DNA of 64,000 nucleotides from the NCBI GenBank assembly GCA_051294375.1, contig CM119267.1:22073486-22137485 (forward strand). The letters run 5' to 3'. Position 1 is the stretch's first letter; every line of letters begins with the position of its first letter. Positions 22,665-36,800 of the stretch are shown here, piece by piece. Origin of the DNA: Paraspadella gotoi (Eukaryota; Chaetognatha). A program made the position numbers and the translations under genes. The notes under the pieces were generated by a model that did no database searches, was not told where the DNA came from, and saw only the letters and a list, made by a program, of their open reading frames with translations.

Positions 22665-24418
22665 TCAAAAGTGTTCCTTGTTGAAGTAAAGCCTCGTTCC
22701 CGTATCGACGGACTCGTTGACTTCGCGGCACGCCCTCTTCAACTCCTCCGCCAAGGGTTTCGGTCCGCAGAGGAACACGCCGATCCTGGCGCCGTCCTCC
22801 CGCGGGGCCACGATGCGGCGCAACTCGACGGGCCAATTGGGGCGGCCAAACTCGGTTCGGTGGTGGAGTTGGCTGAACTCGTCGTACGTGGAGTCTCTGC
22901 GGAGAATACGGATGGGGGGGAGAAGGGGGGGGGGGGTAGTTTTGACTTAATTTACTTTTGACATCTTTTTTACTCATAAGATACAATCTAAATTAAGAGA
23001 CAATAAGTTTTCAAGCAAGTCTAATAGATAAAGAGGATAAAGGATTAAGAGACTCGTCGTCGTTGTTGTGCATCGAAACTAATGAAATTTCGAAAGACTC
23101 ACTTGTCCCGACGCGCGATGGACATGGCTCGCTTTGGATCCCATCCGCGAGTCAGGAAAATATGGTAGGAGAGAAGTCCGCCAACCACAGCTCCTCCTCC
23201 TCCTCTTCCTTCACGATCTTCAACTTCCAAAGAATGAAGCAAATCTCTGGGGGAAAAAAAAGAATTTTTTAATTATTATTTTTGTTTAATTAGCGAATCG
23301 TTAAAATTATACTTTTATTTTTACCATGTGTTTCAGTCGCTTTTATTTTATTTTTTTTATTCACTTTTCCTTTCCACTTTTATTCCAAAAAACCTCCACA
23401 AAAAAAAAAAAAAAACCACAGGAAGATCGACAGATCCCCCCCCTCTTTACCGAAACCACTCGAAGGCTTTAACGTCGGGCGCGATCCAGAAAAAGTGGAC
23501 GGCCTTGACGAAGAGCATCTGACGTTGCCTCCGCTTGTTGTAGAGATGCTTGAGGACCGAAGCGAAGGGCGTGACGCCGATCCCGGCGCCGACGAAGACT
23601 GACGACTCGTAAGAGAACCACTCTTCGCTCGCGGCCCCGAACGGTCCGTCGAGGTAAAAGATGGGCGCCCGATCGAGAGCCACGGGCTGTCGGGCGCCCT
23701 CTTCCTCTTTCTCGCATTTTCGCGCCACCGCGCGAGTCCAATCGCCGACGGCGCGGACGTGAACGCCGACGAACTCGTCGTCGGGCGCCGACGTTACAGT
23801 GAAGGGATGCCACTCGAACCGGGAGACGGTCGGGCATTGCAGAGCCACGTATTGACCGGGACTGACGCGCGGGCGTTGTCCGACGGCGGGAACGAGGCGG
23901 AGTTCGGTGACATCGGACGGGTGGAGGACGACGGCGGCGAGGCGGTAGGGATGGCGCGTGCGTACGAGTTTGACGACGCGTTCCACGAGGTAGAGAGCGA
24001 TGGGACCGACGATCCACATCCAGGCCGTCGGAGGCGAAGGGGCGAAAGTGGGGAACGGGCAGTCGGGCAAATTTCCCCACGAAGAGATGCGTGGGAGACA
24101 ATGGGAGGGGGAGTGGGCGGCCACGTTGGTTTGGGAGCGGACGAAACCGCCGAGACCGTGTGTGCCTGGATTTGGGGAAAGAATGCAGGGCTTTTCTCTC
24201 ATCGACTTGAATGAGATTTTTAAATTCTATTCCTTAACTTTGTCTATTTCTCTTATCATTTTCTTCCCTCGTCTCAGCATCCTTTTCCGCTTTCCTGTTA
24301 TTCTTTTTCACTCTCAATTGTTACAACTATTTTTGCTCTTTCCGATTTTTTTTAATTTTTAACTCGAACCCTTTAATCCACTAATTTCTTTTTTTCACTT
24401 TCCTATTTTTTTTGTTTC

Positions 24419-24459
<41 letters not shown>

Positions 24460-26932
24460 TCTCTCTCTCTCTCTCTGCTCTCTCCTTCCTCTCTCTCTCT
24501 CTCTCACCGAGCCCGATGTAATAAACGACGAACAAGTGATGCGTGACCCAAAAGGCTTCGAACGCGTAGATCCTCACGATTCTAAAAGCCGACGTCCAAA
24601 TCAGCAGCAACGCTATCGTCGTCAAAACGCCGGTGGCGCCGGTGACCGTGCCTAACAGCGCCGCGAACGGCGGCGTCGTCTTTCTGTTCGGTTGGGAATT
24701 GGGCGTGATGGTGGACGCTTTAAAAGTTCAAGGCGTTGTTTTTTTATTTGCTTTTGTGTTACTGTAGTAAGTAGTATACATAATAAAATGCTATTTTGTT
24801 TTTTTGACCTTACTTTATAGCTCGTTTCGTCGATAGAAAGAAACGATTGTTTATTTTCCTTTTTTTGGAGTTAAGACTTAAGATCACTTTATCCGACATT
24901 TCGATTCTTAACTTTTCTTCACCCGCCACTTAACTTACCTTACCCTACCCTCCTCCCGCGCTCCCCAATCACCTGATCGGATTGACGAAATGTTCGACCG
25001 GGGCATCGGGGAAATTGTCCGGGAATCGGCTCAGCGCCATCAGCGTCCCGTTGGCGGAGTCGAAGGCGGCGCAGAGACGCTCCACGTTGAAGACGTGGGC
25101 GCCGACGTGGATGATGGTGAAAAGGACGAGAGACCGAGCCACCCACTTGTGGTGAATCACGTGACTGTCGAGGAGGCGTCTGAGGGGGGGACGTGATGTG
25201 GTGGTGGGTTTGGATGACGGATACGTTATAAGAAACAATAAATACAGAAAAACGAGATCTTTGTCTCTAAATTCGATTTGCATATTTCGGTGAAAACGTT
25301 TCGATGTTAGGTTTAATCACTATGACAAAATGTAGCTAGTGTGGCGGTATATTCACACCGCCTCACGTCCACCATCCTTCAGCCAAATCCATTGGCTCAG
25401 AGGGGGAACACACCATCCCAAGTGTAGTGTTCCATCCACAGTCCTAACGACTTCCCTCTGCGTTGGCAAAGCGAGACCGTCCTAGGGTAACCGCGCCAGT
25501 GACTGGAGGCGTCACTGAGGGTCGGAAGCCCCCAAAGCCAACAGTGAGATGCTCCATCCCAATGGGGCATCACAGGCAACCCGGCTGTTGCCATACTAGT
25601 CTAATTAAAGAAGTGAAGGCGAAAGGCGTTGATGCATTTAAAGAACAAGTGTTCAATTTTGTAAGAATACCAGGGAAAATTAAAAAAAAAAGTTTGAGCA
25701 AACAATATCGGATCTGCCTACGAAAATTAATTAATTAATCGATTAATTAATTTTAATATTTAATAATTAATTATAAATTTATATACAGCTTATCATCATC
25801 GATGTCCTTAAAGTAAATGTGACTTATATTTTTTCCATTTAAACTCATTTCCACTGGCACAATTCCGTCAAAACTTTATATCTAGCTTCTTCACAAACTT
25901 TCCTTCCCGCTCACAAAATTTCATCTCAATCTATTATGGGTTAAAATAAGTAAAAAGAGTCAAGTAAACGTGACTCATATTTTTTTCATTTAAACTCATT
26001 TCCACTCGTACCGAAATTTTATATCAAGCTTCGTCACACATTTTCCTACCCACACACAAAATTTGAACTCAATCTATCCATCCAATTATGATTAATTAGA
26101 GTATTTATTGGTTAAAATAAGTAAAAAGATTTTAGTAAATGCGACTTATGTTTGCATTGGACAAAAAAGAGAAAAATTCTACGACATATTCAAAATACGA
26201 AGCTTTTAGGTAAATATCTGTTGGTTGATCACGTGAATACACAAGCGTGAAACGTGCATAAAAAGCGTCTTAGGTTTGGTTATTTTTTTTTATATATAAG
26301 AGTAAATTGTAAAACTTTCGAAGAACATTATTAAAACAGCATTTCTCCACCTGGTGGAACGTCCCGCTGGCTCTGGGCAGTTGACGAAAATCGATCGAAG
26401 CAACAAAAGTAAATTGCGGCAGACCTTGATGAAAATGAAAGGCGAGGGAAAAAGAAACATTTTTATGGCCAATTTAATATTCATTGTTTATGATTGGCAG
26501 AGATATTTAGTCGATTGCTCGTCACTAGCAAATCTCGTCGGCAATAAAAATACCAATCAAACAAACAACCAACCGAACAACAAAACTACGAACTACCGAG
26601 CAATTTAAACAAACAACTCAACCAATCAATCTCTCTAACTAGCCAAACCAATCAATCAACCAACCCCTTTCCCACGGAATCTGCTGCCTTACAAATTAAC
26701 GACTATCGCTCACCGGAACCAGGACCAGCGCTGAGTTGAGCTTAAGGCACAAAGCCGTGGCTCGGGCCAAAGGCAGCCCGTGCCCGACGAAGGCCCGGAG
26801 GTAGAAGAACTCGTCGTACTCGAGGTATTTCCGATAGTCGGCGACGAAGAGGGCGACGTTGACGACGACCCAAGCGATGAGAAGGACGAGGTTGGGCGCT
26901 TCGGAACGGAGGGCGCGGAGAAAGGCGAACAT
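22665..26932 (-). CDS. NADPH oxidase, gp91phox/NOX1-3 type
   Basis: Seven exons: 26714-26932, 26351-26424, 24973-25179, 24508-24683, 23451-24165, 23103-23246, 22665-22896. They sum in frame to 588 aa, the family length (human NOX2 is 570). It transfers electrons from NADPH across the membrane to O2, making superoxide. Visible: the N-terminal TM helix and FFYLR motif; LPLARATALCLKLN and VCRNLLLLLRS; a haem-binding helix with the H-x13-H pair (VIHHKWVAR...IIHVGAHVFN); the second pair in FWVTHHLFVVYYIGL; the FAD motif HPFTVTSAP; NADPH motifs GPFGAASEEW, GAGIGVTPFASVLK and GVFLCGP; and the C-terminal YFNKEHF. No EF-hands or peroxidase domain are present, so it is not NOX5 or DUOX. A family-A transposon lies in the third intron. 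Confidence 0.93.
25340..25595 (+). mobile_element. family-A hairpin-ended transposon, copy 2
   Basis: 256 bp, TGTGGCGG...GTTGCCATA, flanked by perfect CTAG direct repeats (25336-25339 and 25596-25599). Each end can fold: GGCGGT...ACACCGCC at the left and GGCAACCCGGCTGTTGCC at the right. It lies in a NOX intron and has no coding capacity. Confidence 0.85.
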
Positions 26933-27878
26933 GGTGGGCGCGGTTGGTAAGGGTGGTGGAGTTAGAGCGGTTCGAGCGGAGGTGTTCAATTAGCATTAAA
27001 GTTAAGACATGCGGAGAGGTTTCGATGGAAAGAGGAAGACAATGAAATTAAGTTTCTTGGTGGAGAAACCCCGACTGGTAGGAGAAAACTTCGGACAGTT
27101 GCGGCCGCGTAGAAAGGCGTCATGTTTCGTGCGATAAAGAAAATTAAACATGTCAAGCTCGCCTCGGTACAAAATAAGGACGTTTTTTCGCAGTAATCTT
27201 TTGTTTTTGTGAGTTTCGGCTACCGAGAAAAAAATCGATGGCCGATAGGGGATATTGCCGTTTACACAGAACCCGCTTAGAGACTACAAATATCCGATAA
27301 TCCAGAGAGCTTTTAGCGAGCCGGGGATTCGATATATTCTCCGGGTACTGGGTACAGTCGGCGATAATTCTCTCTAACAATAAAGAGGAGGAATGACTCA
27401 GTTCCACAGAAGACGAGAATTAGGTTCTACTTGTCAGGCAACCTAGGAACAGATCTTTTGTTTTGATTAGTTATTTCGAACGGCGCTGATATTTCGGGTC
27501 GACAGATACTAAATGTTAGTCTTAGTTCTTTATTAGGTCTTTATTATAAAGTCATTTTTTACTTTTTACGAATTACATTTAAACAAAATCCAGTCTAACT
27601 AAAGATTCTTTCACATTTCGTACATATTTCTATTTTAAGCAGGGATGAGGCTATAAAAAAAAAGAAGGGATTTAATTTTTTTTTTTTAATTTCATTTCCT
27701 TAAAAAATAATTAAGCCGAAACCGCGACAAAAACGTTGCGTGTAAAAACAATTACTCGTAACTAACAAGAAAACAAAAAAATTTTCGCCTACAATGAATT
27801 CAGATCAATAATAAAACTAGTGATTTCCATTGTCGACACCGCATCACGCCAAAGTCACTCAATCAGCTTCTTCGATCT
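26933..27878. other. intergenic region between NOX and leucyl-tRNA synthetase
   Basis: Holds the presumed NOX promoter and the LeuRS 3' flank. No coding frame with family resemblance, RNA gene or repeat was identified. Confidence 0.6.
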
Positions 27879-30800
27879 TCACTCGACGACGTAGACTATT
27901 TGTTTTCCCAAGTCCATCTTGGTTCCGTTTCCGGCGATGTTGACAGAGACCGTCTTTGTTTCCACGTCGATCGAGAGAGAATCTTTGAGATCCAAAAGGT
28001 TCAATGGCCTGGAGAATGAAAATTAAACTTTATATTTTTTTTATCCACTAATCAATATGTAGCATCAGACAATTACCCTAGCATGTCAGCGGGGTTGGGC
28101 ATGATTCTGGGGCCGAGTTTGGGATCCTTGTATCGATAGAACTTGAGTCTCTTTGGATCTTTGATCCCGCGTTCGATCCTCGCCATCCGTTTGGCGAGGG
28201 AGGCGGAAGAGTCGCCCTCCAGGACGGGAACGTCGAGGCCAAAGAGGCTGAGGACGGGGAAGGGGGCATAAGTACATCACAGTTGATTTCTTAATTTCAT
28301 TTTCTCATTCGCACTGTCGCTCTTATACTAATAAAAAAATATAAATAAAATAAACATCTCATTATTGATTAAATCTTGCTATATCGTACAAAGAGAGCAG
28401 TCGGGTTGAAAATGTAATATCATATCAATAAGTTAAGATCAGATGCGCCGACGTTTCCACATTACTGACCCCGATTTTGGTTGAATGTTGACGGCCCTGA
28501 GAATGACGGATGGTTCTGTCCTGAAGGCTATCAAAGGTTCCCCTGGACAACACTCTTCGCGGGTTTTGGCATCGGGCGCGGAGTCGCTGTAGGCGATCGT
28601 CACGCCCTCTAGCTCGAGGGTGGACGTCAAGTAAGAGATCATCTATCAAAGAAAAAGGGATGTTGCCTTAGTTATAAAAAGGATGAAGCTATAATACGAC
28701 TTTTTTTCGACTGACCTCTTCGAACAAAGTCTTCTCGTCAAAATCGAGAGTGACGTTCATGGCCTTCGGTCCCTCGGCGACGACCCGCTCTTTGACCCGG
28801 GTCACGAACGGCATCACTTTCTTCATCGCCTTCGCCAACTCGGCTTCGCCCTTCAGCTCAGTGAGGATGGCTTTATTGTCGGGCAAGGTCCCGTTGCCCG
28901 TCGCGTAGAGGGCGCTGAAAAAAAGGAAAAAATAGAAATTTACATAGATTTAAAACTTGGACGGTGACCTCAATCCCTAGATAGCAGCTTGTCCGAAGTT
29001 ATTGTTTGTTGAATGAACATGAAAACAAGGGCATGCCACCTCACTGGTGGCGCCGTTAATTCTGGAACGTAAGCCCTAGAGCTAGACCGAATTAACACCT
29101 TAATTGTCCCCCCGTTGGATCGACTACTTAGGCCTTATTACGTCTACAGTAGGAGCGCTACAGGAAAGACAGATTTATACCCAGGGACCGCGCGCGCACG
29201 TTAAGGGGCACGCGAATTTAGACTGCCGGGGTGCCTTTGAGAGAGGTTTGCTCGGAACCGAGCGCGGAAGCATCGGTGAGCAGGATGGCAGTTGGCTTTA
29301 CGTGGACAGCTACCCACTAATATCACGCAAGCCTTGCCTGGCCGGCCTCCCCGCACAGATCGGCCGAGATGGTACATGGCGATCGATGTTGACCCGAAAG
29401 AAGGGCCGTGGGGAGTGGAGACAGGGCTTGCTGCTTTAGCGGAGTTACGTTCCAAATACAAAGAGAGACCTTTTTCGATTATAAGGGATAGTCGATCAGA
29501 AAACAGGACAAAGTTGCTTGAAAAGGAAAAACGGAAAATGCCAAGTTTGAGGACGAGAAAAAGATTTGGAGAAGCAAGTTCCTATAATACGACGACAACT
29601 TGTTGCCAAATATGGTAATGTTGATGAATCAATGGTCGATTCAATGACGAGGACATAATATGTATTTTAAATCCCAATTATGCAAATTTTTCGAAAAATA
29701 TGCAAATGAGATCATTTGTCTTCTTTCGAACTAAAGTCTCGATCACAGCGCCCTCCATGGCTGATCTTTTGTTCGAAAATATAAGCCTCGAAAATGTTTT
29801 TGTTAAACTGTTGAAAGCACTAAAACTTATAGAAAATATTTATAATTCAATTGAAAAAAAAATTACCTCAGCTTTTGAAGAACGCAGGTCTGCCACGGAG
29901 GAAATGATTTCGCGACGTAAATGATTGCGTGAGTCGGTTTGGGAGGCGGTTCTCTTTTTCCCTTGGGAGGATTCTTGAGAGGTGAAAGGAGAGCGCATTT
30001 TATAAGGCTCGTTTATTTTTAATCGATGGTCCATACTTGACAATCATTCAAACGCTTTCAATTGACCTGCATCTTCTTCATTCGTATCCTGAAGTCGTGC
30101 GAGGTGTCGACGAGATGTTGCGAGGATCGGAGGATGATGTCGTCCACGACTCCAGCCTCTGGCCACGACGCCCCCATAATGCTAAAAATACAATCTCTCG
30201 TTTTAAAACTTAACAGCTTTTTAAAGAGCGCTAATAACTACAACCAACTTGCCTGTTCGCCAGCCCTTCCGATCCCGGCGTGCCCGGCAACAGATTCCGC
30301 CAGACGTGGTCGGAGAGATGCGGGCAAACGGGCGAAAGTAGAAGCAACTGCGTGCGGACGAATTGGAAGACGAGGTCCTCCCTCATGAACGAGTCCGTCG
30401 CTTGGCACATCTCCCGATATTTGTCGCGGGAGAGTTGGAGCTCGTAAAACCCAGTTCTGAGAGAGATATATATATATATATATATAAAATGCTTAAAATG
30501 AAATCGTTTAAAGATCTTTTCGTTTCGCATCGCCGCCAGCTTACCTGAGACCCTCCTTAAAGCACATCCCCTCAAAGGCGGCTTCCGTGTCAACGATGCT
30601 TCGGTTCATTTCGCTCTCGAAAACTTTGTCGTTGTAAGTCGACTCACCGCCTGGAGGCCAAAATAGGAAATAAAATTTGCGGGTCCCTTTCTGTAAAAAT
30701 CAACCCCGCCCTTCCAACCTTTCCTCAGCGTTCCTTCCTCCCACGCGGTCCTCATCTCCTTGACCCACTCAAGAAAGTTGTAGAGTCTCAAGATCCCCGC

Positions 30801-33800
30801 GTCGGCGACGATCTCCACAAAGTTGGCGTCCTCCACGGTGTCACCGGCGTCGGCGAGGGCGAGGCGCATCCCGTCGGCGGAGAACTTGGAGGCGGCGTCG
30901 CGGAGAGTCAAGAAGTTGCCCGTCGACTTGGACATCTTCTCCGAGTTGAGAAGAAGATGGCCGTTAGCGAAGACGCCCTTGGGCCACTTGTTGGCGGGGT
31001 CCTGGAGGAGTTCAAGGATGAAAGGACGGACAAATGTATGGAAAACGTAATAATTTCATCGGGAGCCAAAGGAGAACCACCCACTTCGGGCCACATCGCG
31101 ACGTGGTTGTAGAGAAAGTAAGTCAAATGATTTGGCACCAAATCCTTTCCCGATACCCGAAGATCCAACGGGTACCAAAAGGCGAACTCTCTTCGCAACG
31201 CTTCCAAAGCTGAATGCGGGATCTGAAAAAAGTTATTTAGTTTGATTTTATTATTATAACTCTTTATGTAATCTTTTATTTTCCATAATTTTGATTTTCA
31301 CCTCCGTCTTTGGCATCTTCGCCTCCTCGAAAAAAACAAAGTCCCAGACTTCGGGAGTCATTTGTTCTGGTCGGATCCCTAGTGGGCTCTGACCTTCGCC
31401 CTTGAGGTTGCCGTTGTCCAAAAGGTGAGCAACTGAAAATGAGAAATGATTTGGATTCATTTAAATTCGACCATTACCGCCACCTGTGTAATAATTTCCC
31501 TCACCGGTGTAATAGGCCATGTAAATGGTGGAATCGGACAAGGCCTCGATGACGTACTGCGGATCCCATGGCAGACGCGTTCCGAGTCCGAAGGACCTGG
31601 AGCAGGCGTGCTCGTGGAGCCACTCCAGCGTCGCCTCGAAGTTACGCCGAGTCTCATCGTGAAAAGTCCGCATTCCGTCGAGGTTCTTTTTGGCAGTCGA
31701 ACGCCATTCCGGCTCGCCGTAGTTCAAGTACCTGGAAACGGGCAAAGGCGAAGTAGGAGCTTGTTAATTTATTAAATTAATCACAAGGCCTGTATAGTGC
31801 TAAAAATATAAATATACCCACCACTGATCGCAAAGAGCGACGATGCACTCGTCGCCGGATCGAGACACGATTCTCTTTTCTGGTTCCATGTAGACGACGG
31901 CGTCGCCGGCTCCGATTAACGACGCCTTTAGCGCCGCCTTCACATCCTGGACCTTTTTGCCTGAGAAGGTAAACAGGGATGAACGGATATTAATAGAAAA
32001 AAGTGTGAAGATACTAACTTCATATCTTGTTATGCAGCAAACAAACTGATTTACGGATTTTGACTCATGCAAATTCATTCTCAAAATAAAAAGCCCGAAA
32101 AATACTTTAAATACAATTTGTTAAAATATTTGAATAAATAAAGTAAAATAAACATTACGGTGAGGTCGCACATGTTAGAAAAAAATCTGAACACAGGGCG
32201 AAAACCGTTCTTTAATTTTTTTTTCTTCAACCTCAATCCCTCATCAATTCCCTGTTTTAATTTCATTAACTAACTTTTGAATTATCTGTCTTTTTCGCGA
32301 ATTCAAGCAAAACTTTTATTTTTACCCTCGTATCCTTTAACCAGCATGACGCCTTCGTAGAATCCCAAGAGGTAAACTCGCTTCTTGGCCTCTTCCAGCT
32401 TCTCCTTGTCGTTCTGGCTGTTTATCTTCAACTAGTGGGCGGGTGAGCGTGAGGTGAAGTGGAGAAAGGGGCGGAGTGAAAAGCGAAATTAGATTCCTAA
32501 AACCACTGGCCCTCCTGGGTGGCTCTCAAAGAGATAGCTACTTCTGATCGCACCGCAAAGATTTCAACCGAATGACCAGTAAAATCTTTTAAAACTTAGC
32601 ATCGTAAACACATTAGCTGCGGTATTTTTTTTCTCCCTAGGTCCCTATCTCTTTAACCCGTAGAAAAAAAAACCTTTAACGCGTCGTCCGTTATCGCTCA
32701 ATGATAAGCACCCATACCACGCCAAAGATTTTTCGTTCCTTCCCTCTTCCAACCCTCGCCACTCCCCCCTCCCCCCCCCCCCGACTTGTTTAAATCTCAC
32801 ATCCAAGGATTCGAATTAAAAAAACATCCACTTGGTTTTACTGCGGGAGACGGAATTAATTTTCTTGATTCCTACCATCTTTTATCGCGATTAGAATCAA
32901 AAGGATTTTTTTTTCCAAATCTCATTCACGAAGGAAGGGGTGAAAGTGGTTGGGAAGGGGAGTAGCGAAAAACTTGGATCCCAATCACGAGCCAAAACGC
33001 GATTAGGAAAAAAAAATGAAAAAAAATGGGGGGGAAGAAACGTGAAACAAATAGGAAAAGGGAAAGAAAGGGAGGAGTTTTTTCCCCTTAATCCCAACCT
33101 CCGATAATTTTTTTTTATTCTTCGTAAATAAAAAAAAAATAAAATAGAACAAAAAATAGAACAAAATATACACACACAAAAAAAAAAAACCAAATCCACC
33201 AGCGGCCTGGAAAGCGTCGGATTTCGATATCATTTTCATGTTCTTTCGTTTAAAAACCATCGACGCAACGATTAACTTCCAACAGTTGACCAATATTTTT
33301 TGAATTGGCGCGCGATTTCTATCTCCTGCAAACCGCTAATCTAAATTATTCGACTTCATCACCAACAACCACGGAAGTCCCCACTATTTCGGCCGTGGAC
33401 TCTCACGGCCCGGCTCCAATCGCCAGAATCGCTGCCGCAGCCGCCTCCGCCGCCAGCGCCATCTCTACCGTCGCCATGGTGTTTCTGCAACTACTTATTC
33501 TTTTTTCGATTTTCACGGAGAAACCCAGTGAGCGATCGAAAACGACGACGGCGACAACGACTACGACTTTTCGTCAAAGACCTAAACTGCTGCACGCGCC
33601 TGACCCCGCCTTTGCGGTCGAGCGCGAGGAGGCCACGATAAAGGTGGGTCGCCCAATACGGTTAATTACAGTTATTCACGGTTAATTACGGTTATTCACG
33701 CAATTCCATAATAGTGTGAGCCTAATTATTAGTTGTAAGTTGCAAATAGTTGAAAAACGGTGACAACAAAATAAGGCCAGCAATTCGAATATCTTTGTGA

Positions 33801-36800
33801 TAATTCACGCCTCTGGTTTCAACTTGTATGTATTTTTATTGTTTGTATGTATTTACAGTTTGTATACTATGAATTACAACTGCCCTCTCGCAGTGCAGAG
33901 CGGAAGGAGTGGAGCGCTACTTCTGGAAAAAGGTCTCGCGCGTCAATCTAAAGGACGAGCCATTCGGGCGCACAAAAGGGCGCGTTCTGGTCGGTCCGCG
34001 ATTCTCGGTGCCGGGTAACGAAGAGGCGCCGCCAAGGACCAACGGTGACCTCGTCATCAACGACGTGAGACGCGACGACGCCGGATTCTACACTTGCTTC
34101 CCTACCAATCACTGGGGAAGCATCGCCGGTGAGTCGCGATTTACGAGTCTTAATTTCTTTCTCTTTCACGTTTCTCACGTTTAAAATCCTCCCACCTTTC
34201 TTTCTTATCCCTCTTAAGCCTCCACCAGATTAAAGGTCCGCCCAGCGTCTTCTCCTGACATAAAATGGCGACCGGACACGATGCTGACGGTGAAGGAGGG
34301 AGATTCGGCGCTGGTCAAGTGTCGAGTGCTGGGGTGGCCGAGACCCAAAATCAAGTGGCTCTATAGGTTAACTAATATCACGAGTCCAATATATCTCCCA
34401 CTTTTAACGCCACTTCAACCATATCTAAGATCGACGCCTTCCGACGCGGACCAGCTGGTTCAAGGGAGTGGCTACCGCGTCCTCTACGACGGACACCTGC
34501 GCATCGAATCGGCGCGACGCCACGACGCCGGCCTCTACAAGTGCGTCGCCATTAACAAGTACGGATCTGTGCTGGCCGAGGGGGCGTTGCGGGTCGTCAA
34601 CGGAGGAGGCGCGGTGGGCACGGGGACGAAAGCGATCGCGAGTCTAATTTGCTTCGCGCTTTTGTTAATATTGTGATCTCCGATTTTGTAAAATGATCGT
34701 TGACGTCAAATACACACTACGCAATAAACTTGGATGTTAATATTTGACCATGTCTTTTTACCAGCTCACCTGTTCGCAAACAGTGGGCGCGGCCAAATTC
34801 CCGAATCCGGGAACGTCGATGATGGGGACGGGCTCGAAGGGCAGCACCATCTCGTCTTTAATACTGAAGAGATTAGAGGAATAGGGAATTTAAATATTAC
34901 TTTCTGGCTTTTAAGGAGTATTTTATTACCATTGTCTCACCCACCTCCGTCTGCCCCTAACACCCGCCCGCTCACCCGTATTTCTCCCTAAAGGCGGCCT
35001 TGTTCTTAAGATCCCTCAGCGCCGCGAAATCGTCGGGCGAATCCGAGGGAACGGAGGTGACGACGCCGGTGCCTTTGTCCTCGCGGATGCTGAGCATCGG
35101 GAGAGTGAAGATGCGGGAGTAGTCGGTGAAGGGGGCGGAGATGGCCACGCCCAAAAGCGAAGAGCCTTAGGGGAAGAGAAATCGAGAAAGTGACTAAAAC
35201 AGATTTAGCAGAATAACTTGCGGTTAATTTCAAATGAGATTGAGTTCTTCAATCTCATTTGCATATTGTAGTAATTTAGATCATTTCTCGTATCTTTTGA
35301 TACGGTTTTCACCTTTACTATTTTATCAATACTTTTAATAAGGAAAGAGATAAAATGCGAAGAAATAAAATGCAGATCACGACACCTTTGATCTCGTCGA
35401 CGACGGGAATTTCTCCGTTGACGGGCGTGAAGCCTTGATAAGCCATATTTAGCGCGGCGCGTCGGGTGGCAATGAAAACCTCATTCTTTCGCGGTCCGAG
35501 ACAAGTTCGAAAAACGAGGTAAGTTATGTCCGGGTGGAGCCAGCAATTGGTCTGGCCGAACATCGTCTCGGGTCGGAGTGTCGCCGCCACCATGTAAAGG
35601 GACTCGTCTCCGACTTATGAGAAGAGAAGTTTAATTATCGTGGTGATTAATAACATTTTTTTTTAAATTTAATTACTACTTACTCTTCCCCTCCAACCCG
35701 GCCGGGTAAGGTCGATGGACTTTCATCTTAATGAGGGTGTACTCCTGCGGACCGACTCCCTCGCCCGAGGATCTATCGTGATCCATGCATGGCTGTTTGT
35801 CCAAAGGACTGAAGATGGTGTAGCGTTTTCCAAAGTCGATTTTTCCGCGCTCCCTCAACCTGATGAAAACGGGTAAGTTAATACGCCGATAATCTAACTC
35901 AGCCCGTTTTAAACCTCCCGCGGAAAGGCAGACACCTGTAAAACTGCCACCTCACGAAGGAATCGTAAAACTTGTTGACGTCGGTGGTGATGAAGGATCG
36001 ACGCCAATCGACTTTGACGCCCATCGATCGCAGATCCGTTTTGGCTTCCGGTGGGAAGAATCCTAACCAGTGGAGAGGTTCGGAGAAGGCGGGGATCTCG
36101 GAGGCTGAGAAGCCCATCTTCTCCATAATCTGCCATTGATATCGGGCTGTGCCTGGTTATAAGAGATTAAAAGGGTGAGGTTGAATCGAGAGAAGAAAAG
36201 TAGGAAGAGAAAAGAAGAGAAGAGAAGAGAAGAGAAGAGAAGAGAAGAGAAGAGAAGAGACGAGAAGAGAAAAGAAAAATGAGACTCATAACTTAACTAA
36301 TAATAATAATGACATTATTATTATGTTTATTATTATTATTATTAGTTAAGTTATGGGTCTCATTTTTCTTTTCTCTTAATAATGACCCCCACAGTCTCAC
36401 CGGATTTGGCGGCAGCTTTGCTCTTTTTTCCTTTCGCCTTATTTTCGATCTTGATCTCTTTTACTTCCTCTTCCTTAGTCTCCTCTTCCTCCTCCGCGGG
36501 AAAGACGGGAGGATTTCCAAACTCTTCCATCTCTCGCTTCAACTTGTCCGCGCAGGCCTGAGATGACCAAAAGAAATCCCATTCTCATTCTTTAATTTTA
36601 AATAAACAAACCAATTCCGTCCTCTATTAGATTTTTATGCTTTGCCTTTGTAGCCTTCAGCATTTTGTTTTACGTTAGCCAGCTTTTTGACACAAATTAG
36701 GATAAAGCGCGACTCTAATAAACAAAAGACGTTTTACCAGATCGTAGCCGCACCTTGATGGGCATTCCAGTGCAATGGAACCCGAAAGGCCAGAGACAGG

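Noticed and set aside
32897-33293. Hydrophobic minus-strand frames in the LeuRS intron
   Set aside because: T/A-run composition, no conserved motif, and inside an intron adjoining the nested Ig gene.
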